Notes under the pieces: model-generated
Told to the model about the DNA's origin: nothing
The model's database searches: none
The model's input: only the letters and a program-made list of their open reading frames with translations
In this document: positions 1 through 8,515 of the stretch, in pieces
Position numbering within the stretch: the first letter of the stretch is position 1
How the letters are laid out: each line of letters opens with the position of its first letter
Program-made: the position numbers and the translations under genes
Source of the DNA: Gammaproteobacteria bacterium
GTDB taxonomy: Bacteria; Pseudomonadota; Gammaproteobacteria; Pseudomonadales; Azotimanducaceae
DNA: 64,000 nucleotides
Assembly (NCBI GenBank): GCA_009837185.1
Contig: VXUA01000071.1
Coordinates: 90,922-154,921 of the forward strand
Direction: 5' to 3'

Positions 1-547
1 CGATTAACCATGTCGGTTGTTTCGGTTGTTGGCTGTTCCACGTAGCTGGAGTCAGTTTATGCACCGGCCATTGATAAGACAGTAATCGCACAGTGGATGA
101 TCGCTGGACACAGGTAGCATCCTTATAGATATCGAGATTGTTGCACCGCGGCGCATCTGGTGCAAGTCGTAGTTGCATTCTCATCGCATCCAAGTGACAC
201 ATTTCACTCATGAACGGATACTCGGTACGATCTCGATCTGAATTCTCCAAGTACTCGACGAAAGCTAAAGGAATGTCTTTGAAATAAGGTGATGAGCACG
301 AATGTTCTCGCATGAATCCTCGAATGAGCTTGTCCCATTGATCGTCATCGACGAAAGGACGAAACGACTTAAACGATTTCGCGCAGAACGACGCCAAGTT
401 ATTAAAAAAGAGACGTTTGTAAATGTCCATGCGACGTTGCTCAATACCTGGCGGTGCGGTATTGTGCTCAGGGTCTCGAATGTAATTAGCGAACTGCTGT
501 TGAATTCGTTGATAGTCCGGAAAATCGTCCCGAACGTTACTATCCAC
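1..547 (-). CDS. bufC: DUF2063 protein, MNIO partner (BufC/HvfC-like), partial
   Basis: Reading the minus strand from a GTG at 547-545 gives an open frame running off the left edge of the window (about 182 codons seen). The N-terminal part has the DUF2063 pattern: FANYIRDPE, then IEQRRMDIYKRLFFNN, then SPYFKDIPLAFVEYL. Proteins of this family bind the precursor peptide and deliver it to a DUF692 (MNIO) enzyme. The GTG overlaps the end of the DUF692 gene by 8 bases, so translation is probably coupled; no ATG is available nearby. The C-terminus is missing because of the window edge, not because of decay. Assignment to the family is good; the precise role as bufferin/Hvf partner follows from the two upstream genes. 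Confidence 0.85.
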   Translation of the reverse strand, partial: MDSNVRDDFPDYQRIQQQFANYIRDPEHNTAPPGIEQRRMDIYKRLFFNNLASFCAKSFKSFRPFVDDDQWDKLIRGFMREHSCSSPYFKDIPLAFVEYLENSDRDRTEYPFMSEMCHLDAMRMQLRLAPDAPRCNNLDIYKDATCVQRSSTVRLLSYQWPVHKLTPATWNSQQPKQPTWLI

Positions 548-1403
548 TATCGACCTGCTCCGCTTCGGTGGTCACGTATTGTTGTTGGTACTCTTTGATC
601 CGAGAAACCTCCGATATTAAATCGGGGATCGCCGGAAAGTTAAAGTCTCGTTCTAATAGTGTTGGGATCGTGCCATATCGCCGGTAGACATGTTCAAGTA
701 ATTGCCAAACCGGATCAGCCACTGCAGCCGCGTGTGTATCAATCCTCAAATCTTCTGCTTCTTTAAAGTGTCCAGCGATGTGAATATAGGTGATTCTTGA
801 GATCGGTAGAGAATCGATGAACTCGAAAGGATCGTATCCAAAGTTCACACTGTTCACGTAGGCATTGTTGACATCGAGTAAGAGATTGCAGTCCGCTTCC
901 GTGAGCACGGCGTTAATGAAATCACTTTCGTTGAGTTCCTGACCCGGAGCAGCGTAGTATGAAACGTGTTCAACTGCAATTTTTCGCTCCAGCACCTCTT
1001 GTACCGTACGAATTCTGGATGAGACATGTCGCACCGCATCTTCGGTGAAAGGAATTGGCATCAGATCATAGAGATGTCCATGATCACTACATGCACTTAA
1101 ATGGTCCGAATAGAATGAGATGTCGTGTTTGTCGAGAAATTCTCGAACACTCTCAAGAAAATCTAAATCTAAGGGGCTAGGACCGCCGATCGAGAGCGAC
1201 AGACCATGGCAAACAATGGGAAATCGTTCCGCGTATGTCCGAAATTCCCGCCCAAAACGACCACCGACATCGATCCAATTTTCTGGTGCGACTTCCCAGA
1301 AGTCGACATTCTCATTGATAAGTTCCGGATGCTCCCGTAGAGCGCGAAACATACCACGACGTAGGCCTAGACCGGCACCTCGAATAGATAGCTGTTGGGG
1401 CAC
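540..1403 (-). CDS. bufB: DUF692 multinuclear non-heme iron oxidase (BufB/HvfB-like)
   Basis: A 287-residue DUF692 protein. It starts GAGLGLRR, carries WEVAPENW, YSDHLS, DVNNAYVN, YIHIAGH and LLERDFNFP, the His/Asp/Glu/Asn blocks that hold the iron cluster in MNIO enzymes (MbnB, TglH, HvfB). In Hvf/bufferin systems the enzyme oxidises Cys in EGxCG motifs of the precursor into heterocycles that bind copper. Here the precursor gene lies directly upstream (1497-1844) and the DUF2063 partner overlaps downstream, so the substrate is almost certainly that precursor. The start is GTG at 1403-1401. A hairpin with a short T run lies between this gene and the precursor and should lower its expression relative to the precursor. 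Confidence 0.93.
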   Translation of the reverse strand: MPQQLSIRGAGLGLRRGMFRALREHPELINENVDFWEVAPENWIDVGGRFGREFRTYAERFPIVCHGLSLSIGGPSPLDLDFLESVREFLDKHDISFYSDHLSACSDHGHLYDLMPIPFTEDAVRHVSSRIRTVQEVLERKIAVEHVSYYAAPGQELNESDFINAVLTEADCNLLLDVNNAYVNSVNFGYDPFEFIDSLPISRITYIHIAGHFKEAEDLRIDTHAAAVADPVWQLLEHVYRRYGTIPTLLERDFNFPAIPDLISEVSRIKEYQQQYVTTEAEQVDSG

Positions 1404-1415
1404 AAGTGAAAAACG

Positions 1416-1458
1416 GACGAATTGCAGTTCCGAATTAAGCCCGGAACCACAATTCGTC
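1416..1458 (-). terminator. Hairpin with T-run between bufA and bufB (attenuator)
   Basis: On the minus strand the arms GACGAATTG and CAATTCGTC pair perfectly over 9 bases and are extended, after two mismatches, by GTTCCG/CGGAAC, around a loop of about 9 bases. The second arm is followed after CG by TTTTT, as in an intrinsic terminator for minus-strand transcription. It lies between the precursor stop and the DUF692 start, where a partial terminator would give more precursor than enzyme. Confidence 0.7.
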
Positions 1459-1496
1459 AGTCAAAACGAAAGTTTGTATTGAGGGAAAGAAGGAGA

Positions 1497-1844
1497 TTAC
1501 TCCTCAGTGGTTTCCTCTTCTTCTTCCTCGTCGGCGTCTTCGTCGTCTTCGTCGGCGTCGTCTTCTTCTTCTTCTTCACCGCATTGACCTTCGCCACACC
1601 CGCCTTCGTCTTCTCCACATTCACCTTCATCGTCACCGTCTTCATCGTCTTCACCGCATTGGCCTTCGCCGCACGAGGCTTCTTCGTCGTCTTCAGCGGC
1701 TAAAACATCGATATCGTCGAGAGACTCTGCTACGAATAGATTGTTAGCATCTTCGTCCATAGAAGCACTGAGGGCTACACCGAGAGAAGCGGCCATAAAC
1801 GCACCAACGCCAACAATGGCAGGCTTGGATTCATTAATTTTCAT
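1497..1844 (-). CDS. bufA: Bufferin-type RiPP precursor with acidic tail
   Basis: 115 residues. Residues 1-28 look like a signal peptide (Lys near the N-terminus, hydrophobic IVGVGAFMAASLGVALSA). Residues 57-89 hold five Cys (58, 63, 76, 83, 88); four sit in EGxCG motifs (EGQCG, EGECG, EGGCG, EGQCG), the motif modified by DUF692/DUF2063 enzymes in HvfA and bufferins, which are periplasmic copper-binding peptides. The usual motif is EGKCG; here the variable position is Gln, Glu or Gly, never Lys. Residues 90-115 are almost purely Asp/Glu, an unusual tail. The start is ATG at 1844 with a GAGG Shine-Dalgarno about 8 bases upstream. First gene of the locus; the enzyme genes follow. Confidence 0.88.
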   Translation of the reverse strand: MKINESKPAIVGVGAFMAASLGVALSASMDEDANNLFVAESLDDIDVLAAEDDEEASCGEGQCGEDDEDGDDEGECGEDEGGCGEGQCGEEEEEDDADEDDEDADEEEEEETTEE

Positions 1845-1872
1845 AGAAAAATCCTCACAAGGGTTAGGGGTT

Positions 1873-1903
1873 TTGTAACTAGAAACTGCCTTGTAACAGT
1901 TTC
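1873..1903. promoter_or_regulatory. Repeats upstream of bufA, candidate operator/promoter
   Basis: Upstream of the precursor gene TTGTAAC occurs twice (1873-1879 and 1891-1897), 18 bases apart. Overlapping the second copy is a perfect inverted repeat GAAACTG-N8-CAGTTTC (1882-1903). Spacing and position suit a regulator site or an ECF-sigma-type promoter; related loci are metal or stress induced. No specific regulator can be assigned from sequence. Confidence 0.4.
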
Positions 1904-2044
1904 AATCTACATTGCAATTAGTAGAAGTGACAATATTATTCACAAATAATTCCATTATTCCTCCATTATTCAGTCAGAATCAGAGAATTCGCAAAAAGTC
2001 CCAGAAATTTAAAGGCCAGATTCCTAATTAGAGTAGAAGGGTAA

Positions 2045-5000
2045 CTATTTTGGGTGTTCCCACTGTGCAAATGCTTGTTCCAAGCGCTGAGGAGAGAGTT
2101 TTGTTCGAGTCTTTAATTCCTGACAGAATAGCGACAGTCGATACTCTTGAAGTAAGTGAAACAATCCGTCTGCATAGGGGTGTTGACGCTGGACGCCAAG
2201 GGAAGCCAGTCGTTCTTGCCAACGTGTTATTTCCCTCGTCGCAAGTACGTCCTTTTTCAACTTCCCGGAGAGCCGATCTAACCGAGCCTTGATACCGTCT
2301 AGATAACGAGGTAAATCAGGCATGCGTTCACTAGAAAATGAAAACGGAAAGGTCGAATCAAAGAGGCTATTGAGTTGTTGCTTGACGTCTTCTCGAGATT
2401 CCTGAAATACAGGCTTCTCTAAAGACTCTACACGAAGCATCAAGTGATGTCGCATTGACAATGCGTTCGACACTAGATCCATCAGATGTAGGGCATTGGG
2501 TATGAAATATTGACGTTGAATTTCGATTACTTGCCGAAACTCTTCTTCACTTTCTGGCAATGTTGGAGGAGGAAAAAACGTGTCGCGAGCAGCGGTCAAA
2601 AAAAGCAACTGTCGAAACTCATGAATATTCCCAAGAGTGGTCGAGTACAACTGCAATGCTCGGTCATTGTTAAACTGAGACGATAAGTAATTTATTGTCT
2701 CGTGTTCCCGTATAAGTGCTAGCCGACACATCCCTCTTAATGATCCTTGGTACTGGTCTCGCTCATCGAAACCTACCAGTATGTCAACGCAATCTCCGCG
2801 ATCGACTAGCACAGGGAAAAGCACGATCGTTCCCTTCGGACTTTTTACTGTAATAGTGCGAGTTAGCCCAGATGGTGGAAATGTCTTCAATCCCTGCTGC
2901 TCAAACTGCGCTTTGAACGATTCATCGAAATGATTCTCAAGAAGGTGTTGAACACGTTGACGCACAGCAGACAAGTTTCGTCCTTGTGCGATCACGTTTT
3001 GCTTTTGATCAATAGTTTGAACGTTCACGATCAGATGTTTTGATACATCTTCTAAACGCCACACAGACGTAGCTATTTCCACATGAAATAAAGCTCGTAT
3101 TCTTTGCGACAACACTTCTGCGAGATGGCCGACGCGATATTGACTGTCCTGTAATAGAAGAGGCACGAGTTCCCCGATCTTATCGGGTATGGGAGCTAGT
3201 TGCTTTCGAAACTGTTTTGGAAGTCGACGCAACAATTCAATGCACTTTTCTTCAAAGAATCCTGGAACAATCCATTCCAAGCTCGATTGCTGGAGCTTTG
3301 GTAAATCCGCGAGTGGCACGCGAATCGATACTCCATCGTCTTCTCGACCGGGACCAAATTTGTATCGTAGAGAAAATCGATCAGAGTTGATTTCCAACTC
3401 TGCTGGATACGCATATTCGCGAATGGAATAGCTAGGGTGATGCAGAAAGTCTTCGCGTTGAATAAGCAAATCATTTCGTTGCTTTGCATCGGCAGTGCGG
3501 TACCATCGTAGGAACGACATTCGATCACAGACTTCATTCGGAACCTTTTTACGATATAGCTCGACAACGCCGTCTTCGCCTAAGACAATGTCTGTTCGTC
3601 GTTCCTTCGATTGTGTTTCCAGCAGGGATTCTCGCAGTTCGAAATTTGTACTAACTTCCTGAATTTCAATGTTGGCTTCATCGCGAACCAGCGCGTGGGT
3701 CAAAAACAGTTCTCGAGCTGCACAGTGATCAAAGTCTTTGAGTCTAACGTTACGGTTTTGAACAATGGGTAAACCGTACACGGAAATGTCTAAGTAGGTG
3801 CAACTATCGTTTTTAATTGAATCCCAATAGTGATCGTGTACCCGTGTACTCACAAACGAACGAGCGTAGGGCTCAACCCATGTTGGTTTGATTTCGGCTA
3901 GACCACGTGCATAGACTCTCGAAGTTTCAACAATTGTTGCGGCAACCACCCACTTCGGCTTGCGCTTTGCAATGACTGAGCCTGGAAACAACGAGAACTT
4001 GAGATTCCGGGCACCCTGATAAGAAGAATCGTCTAAACGAAGTCCTAGAAAACTCAACGACCCACTCAATACGGATTTGTGGATCCTGTCGAAACTTGCT
4101 ACCTTCTCGTTGATATTCATTCGCAAGCGTTTGCACGTTAGCACAAGTTGCCGATGTAGAGCGCGCCATTCCAAGTATCGTTGCGTGGAGACAAAGTGCC
4201 GCTCAAGAACACGCTTTAGCTGACTCCATGAATGGTCGTCCCTATGTCCTTCTATCCATTCCCACAAATTGAGATAGGACAAAAAGTCCGATTTGGGATG
4301 CCGGAATTGTTGGTGGGCTTCATCCGCAGCCTGTTGCTGTTTAAATGGTCGGAGAAATGGGTCTTGTGCTGCTAATGCAGAAACAATAACTAGTAGTTCC
4401 TTTAGTGCGCGCTGTTGATTCGCCTCGATTAGCATTCGAGCAAGTCTAGGATCGACAGGAATTTGCACCATTTGTCTGCCAAGATCGGTAATCTCACCGC
4501 GCTGCAAAGCACCCAATTCATGCAACAGTCTCGTCGCCGCAGCGACGGCTCTGTCGTCGGGACGATTTATAAAGGGAAATGTAGCAATCTCACCAAAGCC
4601 GAAAACAACCATTTGCAACACGACGGCCGCAAGATTAGTCCGCATGATTTCTGGATCGGTGAATGCTTCTCTCGATAGTAAATCCGACTCCGAGTAGAGA
4701 CGAAAACACACTCCTGGAGCTAAACGACCACATCGGCCAGCTCGCTGATTCGCACTGGCTTGGGATATAGCTTCGATGGGCAATCTCTGAATTCGAGAAC
4801 GCACACTAAAGCGGCTAATCCTCGCCTGCCCAAAATCAATTACATATCGAATATTTGGAACGGTGAGACTGGTTTCCGCGACGTTGGTCGCAAGCAAGAT
4901 GCGACGTTTTGACGACGTCGAAAAAATCTTGCGTTGCTCTGAGGCAGGTAATCGAGCATATAGAGGTAGCACCTCAAACTGATTACCAAATTGCTTTCTG

Positions 5001-5872
5001 AACCAGTGCGCCCAATTAAAAATTTCTCGTTCCCCAAGCAGAAAAACTAAGACATCCTGTACTTTACTAGTGGGTTCAGCTTGAATTTCTTCGAGGCAGT
5101 TAATCATTACTTCCTCAGCGTCGTCTTCAACCGGTTTATACCTCGTATCTATTGCATAGGATCTACCCTCTGACACAAAAACAGGCGCGTTATCGAAGAA
5201 AGAAGAGAATGCTTGGACATCGATTGTCGCGCTGGTCACAATTACGCGTAAATCAGTACGTTTGACTAAAAGATGCTTGAGATATCCAAGCAAGAAATCA
5301 ATGTTTAAGCTACGTTCATGTGCTTCGTCAATAATTATCGTATCGTAATCGTACAAAGATCGGTTGCGCCGGATTTCGGTTAAGAGTAGCCCATCTGTCA
5401 TTACTTTAACGAGCGTATTCGGGCTCACTCTGTCTTCAAACCGAACAGCGAATCCAACTTTTTCACCCACACTAGTATTTAGTTGCTGAGCAAGCCGGTC
5501 TGCAACGCTTCGAGCGGCTAACCGACGTGGTTGTGTGTGACAAATCATGCCGCGGGTACCAAGACCAGCTTCTAAACATGCTAACGGAAGTTGCGTAGTC
5601 TTACCCGATCCGGTCTGGCCGGCAACTAGTATGACTTGATGCTTCTTTAATGCTCCGACGATTTCTGGCAAAACCGAACAAATTGGAAGGTCAGATTGAT
5701 AGTCGAATCGTGGTACCAACTTCTTTCGGCGAGCTAACTCACGAACACTCTCTGTCAATTGAGAAAGAGTTTTTTGATTCGGTCCGCCACGCCGACGCGC
5801 TCGCTGCAGGACAGGAGTATCCCGCGCGAGTAAAAGATCAACTGAAAGTTCTTCGATCCTAGGACGTCGCAT
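2045..5872 (-). CDS. hrpA: ATP-dependent RNA helicase HrpA
   Basis: 1275 residues, the usual length for HrpA (about 1300). Motif I GQTGSGKT at residues 85-92, DEAH at 182-185, SAT at 214-216, and QRAGRCGR (motif VI) in the second RecA fold, followed by the helicase-associated HA2/OB regions and the long HrpA-specific C-terminal part. DEAH-box HrpA unwinds mRNA and resolves stalled ribosomes. ATG at 5872. It is the last gene of a same-strand run from dnaX; the 68-base gap to the membrane-protein gene upstream shows no clear terminator. Nothing looks truncated. Confidence 0.97.
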   Translation of the reverse strand: MRRPRIEELSVDLLLARDTPVLQRARRRGGPNQKTLSQLTESVRELARRKKLVPRFDYQSDLPICSVLPEIVGALKKHQVILVAGQTGSGKTTQLPLACLEAGLGTRGMICHTQPRRLAARSVADRLAQQLNTSVGEKVGFAVRFEDRVSPNTLVKVMTDGLLLTEIRRNRSLYDYDTIIIDEAHERSLNIDFLLGYLKHLLVKRTDLRVIVTSATIDVQAFSSFFDNAPVFVSEGRSYAIDTRYKPVEDDAEEVMINCLEEIQAEPTSKVQDVLVFLLGEREIFNWAHWFRKQFGNQFEVLPLYARLPASEQRKIFSTSSKRRILLATNVAETSLTVPNIRYVIDFGQARISRFSVRSRIQRLPIEAISQASANQRAGRCGRLAPGVCFRLYSESDLLSREAFTDPEIMRTNLAAVVLQMVVFGFGEIATFPFINRPDDRAVAAATRLLHELGALQRGEITDLGRQMVQIPVDPRLARMLIEANQQRALKELLVIVSALAAQDPFLRPFKQQQAADEAHQQFRHPKSDFLSYLNLWEWIEGHRDDHSWSQLKRVLERHFVSTQRYLEWRALHRQLVLTCKRLRMNINEKVASFDRIHKSVLSGSLSFLGLRLDDSSYQGARNLKFSLFPGSVIAKRKPKWVVAATIVETSRVYARGLAEIKPTWVEPYARSFVSTRVHDHYWDSIKNDSCTYLDISVYGLPIVQNRNVRLKDFDHCAARELFLTHALVRDEANIEIQEVSTNFELRESLLETQSKERRTDIVLGEDGVVELYRKKVPNEVCDRMSFLRWYRTADAKQRNDLLIQREDFLHHPSYSIREYAYPAELEINSDRFSLRYKFGPGREDDGVSIRVPLADLPKLQQSSLEWIVPGFFEEKCIELLRRLPKQFRKQLAPIPDKIGELVPLLLQDSQYRVGHLAEVLSQRIRALFHVEIATSVWRLEDVSKHLIVNVQTIDQKQNVIAQGRNLSAVRQRVQHLLENHFDESFKAQFEQQGLKTFPPSGLTRTITVKSPKGTIVLFPVLVDRGDCVDILVGFDERDQYQGSLRGMCRLALIREHETINYLSSQFNNDRALQLYSTTLGNIHEFRQLLFLTAARDTFFPPPTLPESEEEFRQVIEIQRQYFIPNALHLMDLVSNALSMRHHLMLRVESLEKPVFQESREDVKQQLNSLFDSTFPFSFSSERMPDLPRYLDGIKARLDRLSGKLKKDVLATREITRWQERLASLGVQRQHPYADGLFHLLQEYRLSLFCQELKTRTKLSPQRLEQAFAQWEHPK

Positions 5873-5940
5873 CGGAAATCCAAATGGTAACCCAAACGAA
5901 GCACATTAAATACAAGCCGTAGTCAGTCTAAAGTTCTAAA

Positions 5941-6267
5941 CTAGACCGATTTCTTTTTCGAACTTGCAGCCTTGCGTAGTAACAAAATAGCCAAGAACAC
6001 CAGTCCAATACAAAGAGTTCCTAATAAGCCGAATGCAGTTGCACCTGCTGGATCTTGGTCAACTTCAAGAAACGTTTGGTAGAAAAATACCACAAACAGA
6101 GGGGCGAAAAAACCATCTTCAAATTCCCACGGCCATAGTGCCCAAAAGCTCCCCACCGAAATCATGAAATAAGCGAGTAGTTTAACTTTCCTCAGTACAA
6201 GATATACTAACCACGCTAAAACCCCAGTGGCAACCACTGCCACTAACCAGGCTAGGTTATACGACAT
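5941..6267 (-). CDS. Small membrane protein, unknown function
   Basis: 108 residues with three or four predicted membrane segments: roughly residues 4-25, 29-46, 54-68 and 78-96, ending in a basic tail (SSKKKSV). I recognise no family. It sits 16 bases downstream of the UPF0260 gene and upstream of hrpA in one direction, so it is probably co-transcribed with them. ATG at 6267. The regular membrane pattern and the tight spacing support a real gene; no function is assigned. Confidence 0.7.
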   Translation of the reverse strand: MSYNLAWLVAVVATGVLAWLVYLVLRKVKLLAYFMISVGSFWALWPWEFEDGFFAPLFVVFFYQTFLEVDQDPAGATAFGLLGTLCIGLVFLAILLLRKAASSKKKSV

Positions 6268-6283
6268 AGTCCATTAAGTACGG

Positions 6284-6754
6284 CTACTCATCAGAATTTT
6301 CGACCCATTTAATAACCTGCGTTGCAAGATCATCAGGATGAATGTCTCGTTCAGATATGGTGCGATTCGCTACCGAAATGCCCAAGTCTCTCATCTTCTG
6401 AGAGTCTCCAGCGATCAATGGATGCCAGTCAAACAATGACTCACCATTAGCGATTAACCGATACGCACATGTATCGGGCAACCAATAAAGTGAATCCACA
6501 TTGTCTGGTGAGATGTCAACGCAGTCAGGAACTAAGCTGTGTCGATCTTCATAAGAAAGACAGCGACACGTGTCCGTGTCGAGTAGTTTACAGACAACAG
6601 GGGTCATGACGAATTTTGAGCTGCCTGCCACTTTAAACTTCAACTGGCAACACTGTGCGCATCCATCACACAGACTCTCCCACTCTTCCTCATTCAATTC
6701 AGCTAACTTCTTGGTTTGCCAAAATGGTTCAGTTGCTGCCACGCTCTTTCCCAT
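6284..6754 (-). CDS. ycgN: UPF0260 (YcgN-type) Cys-cluster protein
   Basis: 156 residues. It opens with FWQTKKLAELNEEEWESLC and has the CDGCAQCC cluster followed by CKLLDTDTCRCLSYEDR and DCVDISP, the hallmark Cys pattern of the UPF0260/YkgJ-like zinc-or-iron-chelating domain family. The biochemical role of YcgN is not established. ATG at 6754 directly abuts the stop of the ribonuclease D gene (which ends at 6755), indicating translational coupling in an operon. Length matches E. coli YcgN. Confidence 0.92.
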   Translation of the reverse strand: MGKSVAATEPFWQTKKLAELNEEEWESLCDGCAQCCQLKFKVAGSSKFVMTPVVCKLLDTDTCRCLSYEDRHSLVPDCVDISPDNVDSLYWLPDTCAYRLIANGESLFDWHPLIAGDSQKMRDLGISVANRTISERDIHPDDLATQVIKWVENSDE

Positions 6755-7885
6755 CTACGAGTTCAAAATCTCTCGAAGCTCGGTGCCAATTACTTCTTCT
6801 CGCCAAGCTCCGAAGGATGGTGGAAATTTGTGATGTTCGTCATAGTGAGAAATCCAATTGCTGATTTGGGTACTACGGCCGAGGGTCTCCAATGCTAACT
6901 GTATTGACTCAGATTTTTGGGCCACAAGTTGTTTGATCGGTTCTTTAGTACGATGAAACAACTCCCTTTTGCGGGTTGTTTGCTTGTACTCAAGACTATA
7001 GTGCATATCGTTGCAGTTGGAGTTTCCTTTTTTGATTCTCGAAATCAAGCGATGCAGCCCCTTACCGAACCCGTGAAAGTGTTTCTGAAAAAAATCAATA
7101 TCTTCAGCGTGATGCTCAACAGCTATTTTGATCTCTTTTTGTGTCAATACTCGTTCTCGAGGACGATTGCGTGACCGCGCAGTTCGTTCGCGCCACTCAA
7201 GTAAACCAAAATAAATTGTTAATTCCATCGCATTCCAGTCAATCTGAGCTGGAATTGCGGCTAAATCCGATAGGGAAAATTCATACACTGATCGGAAATA
7301 GTGTTGCATTTCTTCCAAGAACCAAGAGAGTCGACCCTTTTTCTTGAGTAGAGATCGAATTTGATCCCAAAGCGACAGGAGAAATCGAACATCGTCGTAG
7401 GCGTACTTGACCTGTGTCGGCGTAAGAGGTCTTTTCCGCCAATCACTCTGCGTCATCTTTTTATTTTGTTCTAAGGGATGGTCAAGGTAGCGTTCTACTA
7501 GAGACGAGTAGTTCAATGCCGCGTCGGTGGACAGAAAAGCGTGGGCAAGCTGAACATCAACGAGATTGGGCAACTCTGCCCCAAAAATGAGATGAAGAAG
7601 TTCTAAGTCTTCTCGCGGCGAGTGAGTCACTTTTATCCGATCTTCTGAAAAGAGTGCAGACTCCAGCTCAGTTAGATCTAGCGGTGCGAGTAAGTCCACG
7701 ATGAACGCACCAGTAGAAGTCGATAATTGAAGGACACATGGTCTTGGAAAAAATGTTCGTCGACGGTGAAATTCTGTATCCATCCCAATGACATCATCGA
7801 GTTCAGATACAACTTGATCTAAGTCTTTCTGTTTCTCAATAACTGATTCTTCAGTCTTCAATCGGGATTCGGCCACGTAATGCAT
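6755..7885 (-). CDS. rnd: Ribonuclease D
   Basis: 376 residues. The DEDDy exonuclease residues are visible: D36 and E38 in GMDTEF, D93 in REDLELL, and Y161/D165 in YAYDDVRF. A helical HRDC-type C-terminal region follows. RNase D trims the 3' ends of tRNA and other stable RNAs. The ATG at 7885 lies inside recR, overlapping its end by 35 bases; there is no later Met before the catalytic MDTEF, so this start is likely. The gene is part of the dnaX-recR-rnd-ycgN run. Confidence 0.95.
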   Translation of the reverse strand: MHYVAESRLKTEESVIEKQKDLDQVVSELDDVIGMDTEFHRRRTFFPRPCVLQLSTSTGAFIVDLLAPLDLTELESALFSEDRIKVTHSPREDLELLHLIFGAELPNLVDVQLAHAFLSTDAALNYSSLVERYLDHPLEQNKKMTQSDWRKRPLTPTQVKYAYDDVRFLLSLWDQIRSLLKKKGRLSWFLEEMQHYFRSVYEFSLSDLAAIPAQIDWNAMELTIYFGLLEWRERTARSRNRPRERVLTQKEIKIAVEHHAEDIDFFQKHFHGFGKGLHRLISRIKKGNSNCNDMHYSLEYKQTTRKRELFHRTKEPIKQLVAQKSESIQLALETLGRSTQISNWISHYDEHHKFPPSFGAWREEVIGTELREILNS

Positions 7886-8450
7886 GATTGATTGTGTTCA
7901 CGTCGGTGTAGGAAAGTTCACCACCTGCTGGGACTCCATGCGCGATTCGAGTGACTTTAAGGTTATTTTTATCGAACATGCTGGCGATATAGTGAGCAGT
8001 AGCCTCCCCTTCGGCGGACGTACCTGTCGCGACGATCAATTCACTAACTGAATCTGCTAGCACTCTTTCGTACAACGTTGATAGCCCAAGGTCATTTGGT
8101 CCGATACCATCAATGGGGGACAGATGACCGTGAAGGACAAAGTAACGTCCGGAAAAACTACCAGAACTCTCAATTGCGTACGCGTCTCCTGGAGTCTCGA
8201 CGACGCAAATCAACGATGTGTCTCGTTTAGGATTCGCACACAAAGCACAAACCGGTTCTTCTGATACATTACGACAACGGGTGCACTCCTTAACGTTCGA
8301 CACGGCATCATGAAGTGCATCAGCCAGTTCCTGTCCGGCGGTTCTATCTTTGTGTACTAGAAATAGCGCTATTCTCGTTGCCGTCTTCGGTCCAACTCCA
8401 GGTAATATCTGCAGAGCTTGAACCAGTCGCGCTATGAGGGGACTAAACAT
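7851..8450 (-). CDS. recR: Recombination mediator RecR
   Basis: 199 residues, full RecR length. It shows the helix-hairpin-helix LPGVGPKTATRIA (residues 16-28), a four-Cys zinc finger CTRC...CALC, a Toprim domain beginning CVVETPGDAYAIE, and the C-terminal GVPAGGELSYTD. RecR acts with RecO and RecF to load RecA on gapped DNA. ATG at 8450. The gene follows dnaX after 65 bases with no ybaB between them, unlike the common dnaX-ybaB-recR order. Confidence 0.97.
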   Translation of the reverse strand: MFSPLIARLVQALQILPGVGPKTATRIALFLVHKDRTAGQELADALHDAVSNVKECTRCRNVSEEPVCALCANPKRDTSLICVVETPGDAYAIESSGSFSGRYFVLHGHLSPIDGIGPNDLGLSTLYERVLADSVSELIVATGTSAEGEATAHYIASMFDKNNLKVTRIAHGVPAGGELSYTDVNTINHALRGRIPIED

Positions 8451-8515
8451 CTACCTGATAGATTGCCAATCTCTACGTATAAAACGAACCACTATGCTCG
8501 AGATTGACCCATTCG

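Noticed and set aside
302..598. Plus-strand open frame of 98 codons
   Set aside because: It is antisense to bufC, whose protein has clear DUF2063 motifs; the plus-strand protein has none.
1422..1703. Plus-strand frame rich in Phe/Val that looks like a membrane protein
   Set aside because: It is the complement of the Asp/Glu-rich bufferin precursor; GAA/GAT runs read as TTC/ATC on the other strand.
1951..1973. Two tandem copies of TCCATTATTC
   Set aside because: Only two 11-base units in AT-rich intergenic DNA; below what I would call a repeat locus.
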